In this document: one piece after another, positions 18,514-26,427 of the stretch
Numbering within the stretch: position 1 is the stretch's first letter
Layout: the number at the start of each line of letters is the position of its first letter
Notes under the pieces: model-generated
Databases searched by the model: none
What the model was told of the DNA's origin: nothing
The model's input: only the letters and a program-made list of their open reading frames with translations
Assembly (NCBI RefSeq): GCF_030719035.1
Contig: NZ_CP132203.1
Span: forward strand, 4,854,501 to 4,918,500
Source of the DNA: Hahella sp. HNIBRBA332
GTDB taxonomy: Bacteria > Pseudomonadota > Gammaproteobacteria > Pseudomonadales > Oleiphilaceae
Direction of reading: 5' to 3'
DNA length: 64,000 nucleotides
Position numbers and translations under genes: made by a program

Positions 18514-18779
18514 AATCCTACTCAATCCTTAATCATTCAGCGCTTTCACATCCAACAGCAAAGCACAGCGACAGCCTACTGCGCCTGGAGGGAAATAGTT
18601 CAGAGGAGGTTGGTATTCGCGGCTAACCAGCTGTAGCGCAGAGGAGAACTAAATAGTCGTGGGATAAGTTCGCAACAAGCGAAGCGGGGATACATTATCG
18701 TTTGCGTCCTGCAACAAGTCTTAAAACAGATAAGTGACTATTCTATATGGAATATTACCGTTAGCCACCTATTCTGGCG

Positions 18780-20978
18780 TCAACTCAACACCACTTCAAA
18801 CTCCGCGCCCGGGCTGCGGTTGAGCACGTCGACTTCGCCGCCCATGGCGCGGGTCAGCTGTCGCACCAGCGCCAGCCCAATTCCGGTGCCGACGGTTTCG
18901 CGGGTCAGTTCATTGCCGGAACGGTAGAACAGTTGAAAGATCTTTTTCATCTGGCTTTTCTGAACGCCAGGGCCGTAATCCCTGACGCTCCAGGCGACGG
19001 ACTTGGCGCCTCTGGGCCGGGCGTGGATTTCAATACGTTTACGCTCGGATTTAGCGGAGAATTTAATGGCGTTATCCACCAGATTGATGATCACTTGCAC
19101 AAAGGCGTCTGCGTCTACGTGCAACTCTCTGCCCGCACAGGAAGGATCAAGCTCATAGCTGCACTCAAACCCGGCCCGTTCCACCTGACTGCTGATTTTG
19201 GAGCGCACCATGTCCATCAGGGCCTGGGTTCCGACAGGCTTGAGTTCCAGCTTCAGGTCGTTACGCTCCATTCTAGCCAGTTGCAGCACGTTGGCGATGA
19301 GGCGGGAAAGTCGCTCGCTCTCATCATGAATAAAGTCGTAGTACTCCCGTTTTTTCTCTTCGCCTACCCAGCCTTCCCGCAGCATTTCGCCGTACATGCG
19401 AATAGAGGTCAGCGGCGTTTTCAGTTCATGGCTGACAGCGGAAACAAAATCCTGCTGCTGTCGCGCTAGTTTGATCTGCCGCAAGCCAAGCCGATACAAC
19501 ATGATGAATCCCAGCAGCAGCACGCCGCCGAGAATCACACTGGCCCAGATGACTACCCGAGCGCCGGGGCCTGCCGGAAGACGGTTAATCGACCACAGCA
19601 ACTGAAAGTCGCCAAGGGGTGCTGACAAGCGCACCTGATGCAACAGCTCGCCATTTAATTCATCGCTTTGGTCCATGTAGCCGCGTCTGACGGAGCCGGA
19701 GACCGTTTGCAGGATATCTCCCTGAAACGCCACCACCATATTGCTCATCTGCGCCAGCGCCGCGCCTTGAAACGCCTGAGCCATCGCGCCTTCGATAAAG
19801 GCGTTCTGCTCAATGATCGCCCCCTGAATAATGCGCTGACCGTCACGCCAGACTTTTCTGAACAGCACAAACTGGCCGCTGTCCAACAAGGCCAGCTCCA
19901 AGGGATCGACTTCACTCTCGAAGATTTTGACTTTGGGCGCAGCGACGGCGGGTTCGCCAGGGGCCGCTTCGGACTCCACTTCCTCGACCAACGCGGTCTG
20001 CTCTATGCGCGTGGCTCGATTAGGGGCCGGCGCTGAAACGCCTGCCGCCTTCGACAGGGTCTTGCTCGCGACGTTTTCTTTCTTGAAGCTGCTCTGTAGC
20101 TTGAGGTCTTCCAGGCGCTTATCACTCTGGCTACGCTGTCGTTGCTCAAACACCGGCGAGTTTAGATTATCAAACGCCTGCTGGGCGTATACCGGCGGGG
20201 ATTTGGCTTTGTATTCTTCCTGCGCCTGCGCCTGCGCCTGCGCCTGCGCTTGGGTGATTTCTTTCTCCTGCGCAGCCGGCGCGGCTGGCGTTGATATTGG
20301 TTCAGCCATAGCCAGACTGTCCATCTCTGTATCAATGGCGCCGCCAGAATCGGCGCTCTCGTTCACGCCACCCAGTCCAGACTCGTATGACGAACTGAAT
20401 CGACTTGAGGATGTCCCCGCCGCATCCGCCAAGCCTGTGTCTTCATCCATCAAATTGAGAGGCTTGTCATCCGCCCTGCGACGTTGCACCAATTGATTCT
20501 GGCTGAGAATATCCAACAAGGTGTCGCGCAATGCGGTTCTCTGAGTCAGCTCCTCCGCACTCAGACCCCAACGCTCTGGGTTATCCAGCGTCTCGGGGGT
20601 CGCCGGCGTGGAGAACACGCCTTCCGCATCCACTTGAAAGTACCCTAGCAGCCCTGGAATAGACGACTCCACTGGATACGACGCCAAAGGAGAGCGCTGC
20701 ACATAACTGGACGTATTGGGATCGCCGGTTAAAACCAGAAACTGATAATCCGCGTAAGAATGCGCTTCTTCCACGGCGATCCAGCGCTGCAGTTCAGAGT
20801 CGATACGCTGTGACAACTCCTCCGCCAACAAGCGGTATTGATGAAACGCCTCCCACTTGATCTGTTGCTGGGTCTGCCAAACCAATACCGCAAAGGGGAT
20901 CAGCAGAGCCAAAAACAAAACCGCCAGGAACAGGCGCAGGCGTCCCGGCGTAAGTCCACGTCGCAGCGAGGCGGCCAT
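18780..20978 (-). CDS. Sensor histidine kinase with a large low-complexity sensor region
   Basis: 732 residues. TM1 at about residues 15-33 and TM2 at about 475-495 frame a large extracytoplasmic region. Inside it, about residues 180-350 are low in complexity, rich in Ser, Ala, Glu and Gln, and contain an AQ repeat. The HisKA motif AVSHELKTPLTSIRMYG has its histidine near residue 519; the ATPase domain has NLVDNAIKFS, DYGPGV and GTGIGLALV. No HAMP domain is seen. CreC-like kinases are about 470 residues, so the sensor is greatly expanded. The ATG shares one base with the response-regulator TGA and has GGAG upstream. It probably phosphorylates the regulator encoded immediately upstream and senses the envelope. 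Confidence 0.93.
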   Translation of the reverse strand: MAASLRRGLTPGRLRLFLAVLFLALLIPFAVLVWQTQQQIKWEAFHQYRLLAEELSQRIDSELQRWIAVEEAHSYADYQFLVLTGDPNTSSYVQRSPLASYPVESSIPGLLGYFQVDAEGVFSTPATPETLDNPERWGLSAEELTQRTALRDTLLDILSQNQLVQRRRADDKPLNLMDEDTGLADAAGTSSSRFSSSYESGLGGVNESADSGGAIDTEMDSLAMAEPISTPAAPAAQEKEITQAQAQAQAQAQEEYKAKSPPVYAQQAFDNLNSPVFEQRQRSQSDKRLEDLKLQSSFKKENVASKTLSKAAGVSAPAPNRATRIEQTALVEEVESEAAPGEPAVAAPKVKIFESEVDPLELALLDSGQFVLFRKVWRDGQRIIQGAIIEQNAFIEGAMAQAFQGAALAQMSNMVVAFQGDILQTVSGSVRRGYMDQSDELNGELLHQVRLSAPLGDFQLLWSINRLPAGPGARVVIWASVILGGVLLLGFIMLYRLGLRQIKLARQQQDFVSAVSHELKTPLTSIRMYGEMLREGWVGEEKKREYYDFIHDESERLSRLIANVLQLARMERNDLKLELKPVGTQALMDMVRSKISSQVERAGFECSYELDPSCAGRELHVDADAFVQVIINLVDNAIKFSAKSERKRIEIHARPRGAKSVAWSVRDYGPGVQKSQMKKIFQLFYRSGNELTRETVGTGIGLALVRQLTRAMGGEVDVLNRSPGAEFEVVLS
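20221..20250 (+). repeat. TGCGCC hexanucleotide microsatellite
   Basis: Four perfect TGCGCC units plus a fifth with one change, within the kinase gene, coding Ala-Gln repeats on the minus strand. In frame with the gene, so slippage would change sensor linker length only. Confidence 0.85.
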
Positions 20979-21682
20979 CAGGACTCCGTCATCAGGCGGT
21001 AGCCGCCGCCGCGCACAGTCACCAGCCGCTGCGGCTGTTTGGGATCGTCTTCAATCTTACGACGCAACTTGGCGATATGAATATCGACGGTGCGGGTTTC
21101 AATATCCAGATCCCTAGCGTAACCCCAGACCTTGTTCAGTAACTCTTCTCGTGATACCGGACGCTCGCTGTGCTCATGCAGATATTGCAGGACATCCATC
21201 TCCCTGCGCGTAAACGCCACGTCCTCGCCCTTGCGTTGAGAGCTCAGATTCAGGGTGTCGATCTCCAGACCGCCAACCAGACGAATATGGGCGTCATCCA
21301 GCGTCGTGGAGCGAGAGCGTCGCAATACCGCCTGCACCCGAAGCACTAATTGCGCCACGGAAAAAGGTTTGGCGACGTAGTCATCGGCCCCCAGTGACAG
21401 GCCATGGATGACATCTTCGTCGGAAGACTTGGCGGTCAGCATGATGATGGGTTGATCGCGGTCCTTAAGGCGCACGGCTTCACATATCTCGTAGCCGTTT
21501 TTACCCGGCAACATTACATCCAGCAGGATCAGATCATAAGCGCCATTCAGCGACTTGCTCAGACCTTCGTCGCCGTCCACGGCGAAATCCACCTCATAGC
21601 CATGGTAAACGAAGACATCCACCAGACCGGTGCGAATCGCCGTTTCATCTTCCACGATCAGAATGCGCGCTTTGCGTTGCAT
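20978..21682 (-). CDS. OmpR/PhoB-family response regulator
   Basis: 234 residues from the ATG at 21682, which has GAGGTGGAG just ahead; an upstream in-frame extension lacks such a site. The receiver domain has acidic residues in LIVEDE, the phosphorylated Asp at about 55 (YDLILLDVMLPG), a conserved Thr in MLTAKSSDED and Lys in DYVAKPFS. The C-terminal winged helix ends with RTVDIHIAKLRRKIEDDP and VRGGGYRLM. It is translationally coupled to the kinase. Divergent from the PspA/VWA operon, which is its likely target because direct-repeat boxes sit between them. Confidence 0.95.
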   Translation of the reverse strand: MQRKARILIVEDETAIRTGLVDVFVYHGYEVDFAVDGDEGLSKSLNGAYDLILLDVMLPGKNGYEICEAVRLKDRDQPIIMLTAKSSDEDVIHGLSLGADDYVAKPFSVAQLVLRVQAVLRRSRSTTLDDAHIRLVGGLEIDTLNLSSQRKGEDVAFTRREMDVLQYLHEHSERPVSREELLNKVWGYARDLDIETRTVDIHIAKLRRKIEDDPKQPQRLVTVRGGGYRLMTES

Positions 21683-21767
21683 CTCCACCTCAACCAGTAC
21701 CGAAAAGAACATTCTCGCGATAGGAATGTAGTTACAAACGAGTCTAACAACAAGAGCCGTCACGCCA

Positions 21768-21807
21768 TGTAAATTCTTTGTAAACAGCGCGGCGAAGGTT
21801 TTACAAA
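21768..21807. promoter_or_regulatory. Candidate response-regulator boxes (TGTAAA repeats)
   Basis: TGTAAA at 21768-21773 and 21779-21784 are exactly 11 nt apart, the spacing used by OmpR-family dimers. The second is also part of TTTGTAAA (21777-21784), which forms a perfect inverted pair with TTTACAAA at 21800-21807. The site lies between the divergent regulator and pspA-like genes. Binding by this regulator is inferred, not shown. Confidence 0.5.
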
Positions 21808-21881
21808 AGCCTGTCTACGACGCCGGCGCTCTCCTTTTTAGACTGGAAACACATCAACGAACACCCTGCAAGGAGACGAAC

Positions 21882-22412
21882 ATGGCGCTGATCACCAGAC
21901 TGACTCGTTTATTTAAAGCGGATATGCACGCCGTGCTGGACCGCCTGGAAGAACCCGACGCCCTTCTGCGTCAGGCGATACGGGAAATGGAGGAAGAAGT
22001 ATCGCAAAACGCGCGTAAGCTGCAAGCAAAAGAGTATGAGATACAGCAGGTTGGCAATCGCATCAAAGAGGTGGAAAAGTCCCTGAACGGACTCGACGCT
22101 CAACTGGACCTTTGCTTTGAGGCGGAGAATGAAAACCTCGCCCGCAATCTGCTCCGTCGCAAACTGGAAGGCGAGCTGCTGCTGTCGCAATTCCGTCAGC
22201 AGGCCAGCCAACTGACCGACGCCATTACCTCTCAAACCTCATTACTCTGCGATCAGCGTCGTCGGCTTGAGAGCATGCGCCAGAAAGCCGCGCTGTTCGA
22301 GGCCGATCACAGCGTCGAGCCCAAGGCCTGGGATAACAAAGACGTCAGCATTACCGAGGAAGACATTGATCTGGCAATGCTGCGCGAGCAACAAAAGCGG
22401 AGGGCATCATGA
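21882..22412 (+). CDS. PspA/IM30-family protein
   Basis: 176 residues, shorter than enteric PspA (about 222). Starts MALITRLTRLFKADMHAVLDRLEEP, the amphipathic helix and early coiled-coil typical of the family, and continues as a nearly unbroken coiled coil. The C-terminal part has ITEEDIDLAMLREQQKRR instead of the usual PspA tail. PspA proteins bind and stabilise stressed membranes; a similar role is inferred. AAGGAG lies 7 nt before the ATG. Overlaps the next gene by 4 nt (ATGA). Confidence 0.88.
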   Translation: MALITRLTRLFKADMHAVLDRLEEPDALLRQAIREMEEEVSQNARKLQAKEYEIQQVGNRIKEVEKSLNGLDAQLDLCFEAENENLARNLLRRKLEGELLLSQFRQQASQLTDAITSQTSLLCDQRRRLESMRQKAALFEADHSVEPKAWDNKDVSITEEDIDLAMLREQQKRRAS

Positions 22413-22972
22413 GCAAGACTACCTTTTGGCGCGGCGCGGCAATTGCGCTGGCGCTCAGTATATTCGGCGCGTTGGCGCTGGTTCTGTTCGCGCCACTGGT
22501 TGGCGAAGGATTCGGACTCAGATTGCTCATTTCCGCACTGGGACTGGCGTATGTGGTGATCTTGTTGCGCGATAGTCGCGCCCGCACCGGACGCCTGGTC
22601 GTGTTCGCCGCCTGGATGACCGCGACCGCCGCTTTGTTCTTGCTTAACCCCGGCGTTTGGGTCTGGCTGACAATACAAACAGCCGCCATCTGGCTGACGC
22701 GATGCCTGTATATTCACGACAGCCTGATCGCCGCGGCGCTGGATGCGCTCCTCAATGGCGCCGCCCTGCTAGCGGCCCTGGTCGCCGCGCTACATACACA
22801 CAGCCTGTTTCTGGCTCTTTGGACGTTCTTTCTCGTGCAAGCGGCCTTCGTTTACATCCCTCGCAAACTGTCTGCGTCAGGACGCGGCGAAGCTCCCGTC
22901 AGCAACGAAGATTTCGAACGCGCCTATCGCAATGCGGACGCCGCCTTGCGCCGTCTATCCAGACATTCCTGA
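22409..22972 (+). CDS. Polytopic membrane protein in the PspA/VWA operon
   Basis: 187 residues with about five hydrophobic segments (roughly 8-30, 34-50, 58-90, 100-125, 125-145). The C-terminal ~35 residues are hydrophilic and probably cytoplasmic. No named family recognised. Coupled to the PspA-like gene by an ATGA overlap and followed 34 nt later by the VWA gene, so it is likely the membrane partner of one or both. Confidence 0.72.
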   Translation: MSKTTFWRGAAIALALSIFGALALVLFAPLVGEGFGLRLLISALGLAYVVILLRDSRARTGRLVVFAAWMTATAALFLLNPGVWVWLTIQTAAIWLTRCLYIHDSLIAAALDALLNGAALLAALVAALHTHSLFLALWTFFLVQAAFVYIPRKLSASGRGEAPVSNEDFERAYRNADAALRRLSRHS

Positions 22973-23006
22973 CATCGGCTCATTCATTTATTGGAGGAAC
23001 TAAACC

Positions 23007-24248
23007 ATGAAATCGAAACTGTTCGCCTTCACCCTGTTTGCAGCCACCGCCGGCGTGGTCGCCTTTTACCCTACGCTGCAAAACCTCGCCATTGCGAAGC
23101 CGGCAGTCAACCAGATTACCTATCCAGTCACGACAACGGACCCCATCACCACAACGAACCCGATCGCGACAATTAATGAGAAGCGGGCCAAAATTGAAGT
23201 CGTGTTCGCTCTGGACACCACCAGCAGCATGAGTGGTCTGATTCAGGCGGCGAAAGAAAACATCTGGTCCATCGCCAGCACCATGGCTTCCGCGCAACCC
23301 GCTCCAGAAATCAAAATGGGGCTGGTCGCCTTCAGGGATCGTGGAGACAGTTATATCACCCGCGTCATCGACCTTTCGCCGGATTTAGACTCCATGTACG
23401 CCACCTTAATGGACTTCCAGGCTGAAGGCGGCGGCGACGGTCCAGAAAGCGTCAATCAAGCGCTGTTCGACGCCGTGCACAAGATTTCCTGGAGTCAGGA
23501 TAAAGACAGCTATCGGGTCATCTTTCTGGTTGGCGACGCGCCTCCGCACATGGACTATCAGAACGAACAGCAATACCCGCAAACATTGAAAGACGCACTG
23601 ACCAAGGGCATCGTCGTCAACACCATCCAGGCGGGCGACGATCCTTTTACGCAGACAGAATGGCGCCGCATTGCGCAGTTGAACCAGGGCTCCTTCTTCC
23701 AGGTGGAGCAATCCGGTCAGGCTGTCGCGGTGGCCACGCCATTTGATGAGCAGTTGGCTTCCCTATCCAGAGAAATGGACAAGACCCGTATGTTCTACGG
23801 CACGGAAGAAAAACGTAAGGCGCTCGCCGCCAAAAGCGCCGCCACGGACAAACTGAATGCAGTCAGCTCCGATGCCGCACTGGCTAAACGGGCCGCCTTT
23901 AATGCATCCGCCGCGGGTGAAGGCAACTTCCTCGCGGAAAGCGAGCTGGTCGATGACATTAGCAGCGGCCGCGTCGACCTGGACAATATCGCCCCGGCGA
24001 CGCTACCCGCCCCGTTACAAGCGCTGGAAAAAGACGAACAGGCGAAAGTCATCAAGGAAACGGCGGAAAAACGCGATGCCCTGCGCACGCAAATTGCGGA
24101 TCTATCACGCCAGCGCCAGGAATTTATCGAACAGAAACTCAAAGACAGCGGCGCAGAAGAAGAATCCCTGGACTACAAAATTTACTCAACAGTTAAAGCC
24201 CAGGCGGCGGAAAAAGGCATCCAATACGAGAGCGCGCCAGCTTACTGA
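23007..24248 (+). CDS. Von Willebrand factor A domain protein, exported
   Basis: 413 residues. An N-terminal signal/anchor (about residues 1-25) is followed by a Thr-rich linker and a VWA domain at about 65-265. The metal-ion-dependent adhesion site is intact: DTTSSMSG (D-x-T/S-x-S form) and the later GGGDGPESVNQAL and VGDAPPHMD. The C-terminal ~150 residues are Ala/Lys/Glu-rich and probably coiled coil. VWA domains bind partner proteins in a metal-dependent way. GGAGGA precedes the ATG. Last gene of the PspA-like operon, ended by a strong terminator. Confidence 0.88.
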   Translation: MKSKLFAFTLFAATAGVVAFYPTLQNLAIAKPAVNQITYPVTTTDPITTTNPIATINEKRAKIEVVFALDTTSSMSGLIQAAKENIWSIASTMASAQPAPEIKMGLVAFRDRGDSYITRVIDLSPDLDSMYATLMDFQAEGGGDGPESVNQALFDAVHKISWSQDKDSYRVIFLVGDAPPHMDYQNEQQYPQTLKDALTKGIVVNTIQAGDDPFTQTEWRRIAQLNQGSFFQVEQSGQAVAVATPFDEQLASLSREMDKTRMFYGTEEKRKALAAKSAATDKLNAVSSDAALAKRAAFNASAAGEGNFLAESELVDDISSGRVDLDNIAPATLPAPLQALEKDEQAKVIKETAEKRDALRTQIADLSRQRQEFIEQKLKDSGAEEESLDYKIYSTVKAQAAEKGIQYESAPAY

Positions 24249-24282
24249 GGGATGTGAGGGTAATAGAAGTAAGGGAAGTAAA

Positions 24283-24310
24283 AAGGGCGGATATTCCGCC
24301 CTTGTTTTTT
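24283..24310. terminator. Bidirectional Rho-independent terminator
   Basis: Eight-base-pair stem AAGGGCGG/CCGCCCTT with a five-base loop, followed by GTTTTTT on the plus strand and preceded by an A-run that serves the minus strand. It separates the convergent VWA gene and the MshEN/Ig/FN3 gene. Confidence 0.9.
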
Positions 24311-25580
24311 ATAAGACTTTTTTCATCACAATATCTGACGTGTCGCTCTCCAGCCCATTTACATCCACAGCCGACACGGCGAAGTAGTGGGTACCGACGG
24401 GCAGATTGTCGAAGGAGAAGCTGATTTCATCCGGCGACGCTTCATATACTGTTTCCACGGAGCCGTCTTCAGACAAATGATAGATCCGGTATAGCTGGAT
24501 TTCCGATGCGGCAAGCACGCTACCGTCTTCCCGGGTCGCCGGGGGCGTCCAGCTCAGCAACGCAGTGCGATCGACCACGACATCCAGCATCGCCGCATCA
24601 CTGATCACAACACCGCTTTCGTTGCCAATCATGACGTCATAGCTGCCTTCGTCCGCTTCGCTCACATTGGGAATGGTATAGCTGGAGGTCACCGCATCAG
24701 GAATATTCTGACCGTTTTTACGCCATTGATAATACAGCGTATTGCTGCCGGTGGCGCTAACGTTCAGGGTAACGGAAGAACCCACGGAGGCTGTCTGTGA
24801 AGCCGGCGGTAGAGAAATAACGATATCCACCCCATCAGTCTGAGTCTGGTCTGTGGAAGTATCTGTGGTGGATGTATCCGTCGTCGCCGTGGTATCGGTT
24901 GTACTGGACGTGTCAGTCGTACTGGTCGTGTCAGTCGTGGTGGTCTGATTCGACGACGTATCAGTAGTGCTGGCGTCCGTAGTCTGATCGCTGCTTGAAG
25001 CAGTCGTATCAGTCGTCGTACTGGATGAGTCCGTGGTTGTCGTGTCGGTCGACGTTGTGTCCGTAGTGGAGGCGTCAGTTGTTGATGTATCCGTAGTCGA
25101 CGTATCCGTTGATCCCGATGTATCCGTGGTCGTGTCGGTCGAACCGCCGTCGCCCCATCTTCCGCCTCCTCCCTTGGTCCCGCCTTTACCGCCCTTAGTA
25201 GAAGTGGTGTAAGACGAATCCAGCACCGTATCGCCGCTCAGTTCCGTTTCTGAAACAGTGATGGAACTCTCCGTCGAAGTCTGTGTTTTTGGCGCGGCGC
25301 TGGCCGGCGTCGCGCCCCCGCACCCTGCCAGGAATAACGGGGACAAAGTTAAAACGGATGTCAGTACGGTGCGTCGTAAATTACGCTGAATCTTAAGAGT
25401 GCGCCGTATTTGCCGGTCTGACACCAAATGTTCTTCGACCAGGATCTCACCCAGCTTCTTATGGGATGTCTTCTGCAAAGACATCGCCCTTTCCAGTTGC
25501 TCCTGGGTGATGAGATTCCGCTCAAGCAACAGGTCCCCTAAACGGGTCTTATCTGACGATGATACGGGTGCTTCCGCCAT
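24309..25580 (-). CDS. Composite protein: MshEN-like N-terminus, membrane segment, Thr/Ser linker, Ig and FN3 domains
   Basis: 423 residues from the ATG at 25580, which has a very strong GGGGGAG site 6 nt upstream; longer in-frame starts up to 25715 lack one. Residues about 12-65 look like the MshEN/GspE-N module (RLGDLLLERNLITQEQLERA, KLGEILVEEHLVSDRQI) normally found in cytoplasmic pilus and secretion ATPases. Basic residues (NLRR) then precede a hydrophobic stretch ending in LAGC at 84-87, which may be a transmembrane anchor or a late lipobox. A Gly/Lys stretch and about 120 residues of Asp-Thr-Ser repeats follow, then an Ig-like domain (about 265-352) and a FN3-like domain to the end. Role unknown; the layout suggests a link between the cytoplasm and the surface. 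Confidence 0.8.
   Translation of the reverse strand: MAEAPVSSSDKTRLGDLLLERNLITQEQLERAMSLQKTSHKKLGEILVEEHLVSDRQIRRTLKIQRNLRRTVLTSVLTLSPLFLAGCGGATPASAAPKTQTSTESSITVSETELSGDTVLDSSYTTSTKGGKGGTKGGGGRWGDGGSTDTTTDTSGSTDTSTTDTSTTDASTTDTTSTDTTTTDSSSTTTDTTASSSDQTTDASTTDTSSNQTTTTDTTSTTDTSSTTDTTATTDTSTTDTSTDQTQTDGVDIVISLPPASQTASVGSSVTLNVSATGSNTLYYQWRKNGQNIPDAVTSSYTIPNVSEADEGSYDVMIGNESGVVISDAAMLDVVVDRTALLSWTPPATREDGSVLAASEIQLYRIYHLSEDGSVETVYEASPDEISFSFDNLPVGTHYFAVSAVDVNGLESDTSDIVMKKVL
24840..25140 (-). repeat. Degenerate Thr/Ser/Asp-coding repeat tract
   Basis: About 300 nt of imperfect short repeats coding stretches such as TDTSTTDTS within the composite protein gene. Typical of extended, possibly glycosylated surface linkers; prone to length change by recombination. 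Confidence 0.8.
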
Positions 25581-25822
25581 GTCCACTCCCCCCTCTGAGG
25601 ATACTTCCCGCCGACTCGCCTCCTGGCGCTTCACTGCGCATGACTTCGGGCTGCGACGGATATGTTGTTCTGGCGTGAATAAATATGCGGGCTGTTCTCG
25701 TCCGTTTGGGCGCAAAATCCAAAAAGCACTATTTATGCGGCGCCATTATTTACAGTTTAGTAAAGGATTTACTCTGTAAATAACGACGATAAGATCAAAT
25801 GGATATAAAAAAACCAAATGTG

Positions 25823-26299
25823 CTAGCGTTTTGTTAACTTCTTTTCCATTGTGAAATTAACCAGTATCTGACCGTTGCGTTGTATTTCATTAAGTTGCGT
25901 CGTTACAAAGCCTTTTGACTCGAAAAATGGGCGCGCAGCCCTTGATGCTTCTACATAAAGGCGCGTCATACCTGCGTCAATCGCCTCCCGCTCCAACCGC
26001 TGATAGAGCCGGGCCGCCACACCACGCCGCTGAAACTCAACATGGGTGTACAGGCAATCAATATGGCCATCGGCCTCCAGCTCGATAAAACCAAGCAGAC
26101 GCCCATCGCTTATCGCCAAAAATGGCTTTTTGATATCCAGTCTGGCTTTCCATTTATCATAATCAGGCGGCGTCGGAGCCCACGCTTCCCTCTGCTCAGG
26201 GGTGTACATCTGTGAGTCGACGCCATGCACCGCCCCATGAAATAAATCAGCCACCGCCACGGCATACTGAGAGTCGTAATCAATCACATCAATATTCAC
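25823..26299 (-). CDS. GNAT-family N-acetyltransferase
   Basis: 158 residues from a GTG at 26299. The acetyl-CoA-binding motif A is recognisable as YTHVEFQRRGVAARLYQRLE (central Arg-Arg-Gly-Val-Ala), with RLYVEASRAARPFFESKGF as motif B. Similar in order to YafP-like acetyltransferases. Acceptor unknown. Monocistronic by spacing. Confidence 0.88.
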   Translation of the reverse strand: MNIDVIDYDSQYAVAVADLFHGAVHGVDSQMYTPEQREAWAPTPPDYDKWKARLDIKKPFLAISDGRLLGFIELEADGHIDCLYTHVEFQRRGVAARLYQRLEREAIDAGMTRLYVEASRAARPFFESKGFVTTQLNEIQRNGQILVNFTMEKKLTKR

Positions 26300-26427
26300 A
26301 ACAAGATCGCCCTAACCATTAATCCAGTAGAGGCATAGCGCCCTTCCGTTTGCCTGAAACAACAGGACCCGCACGCGCCAGGCCCTGACTTCCGCAGCTT
26401 ATCGCCGTCCAGGCGCATCCCTTTTAT

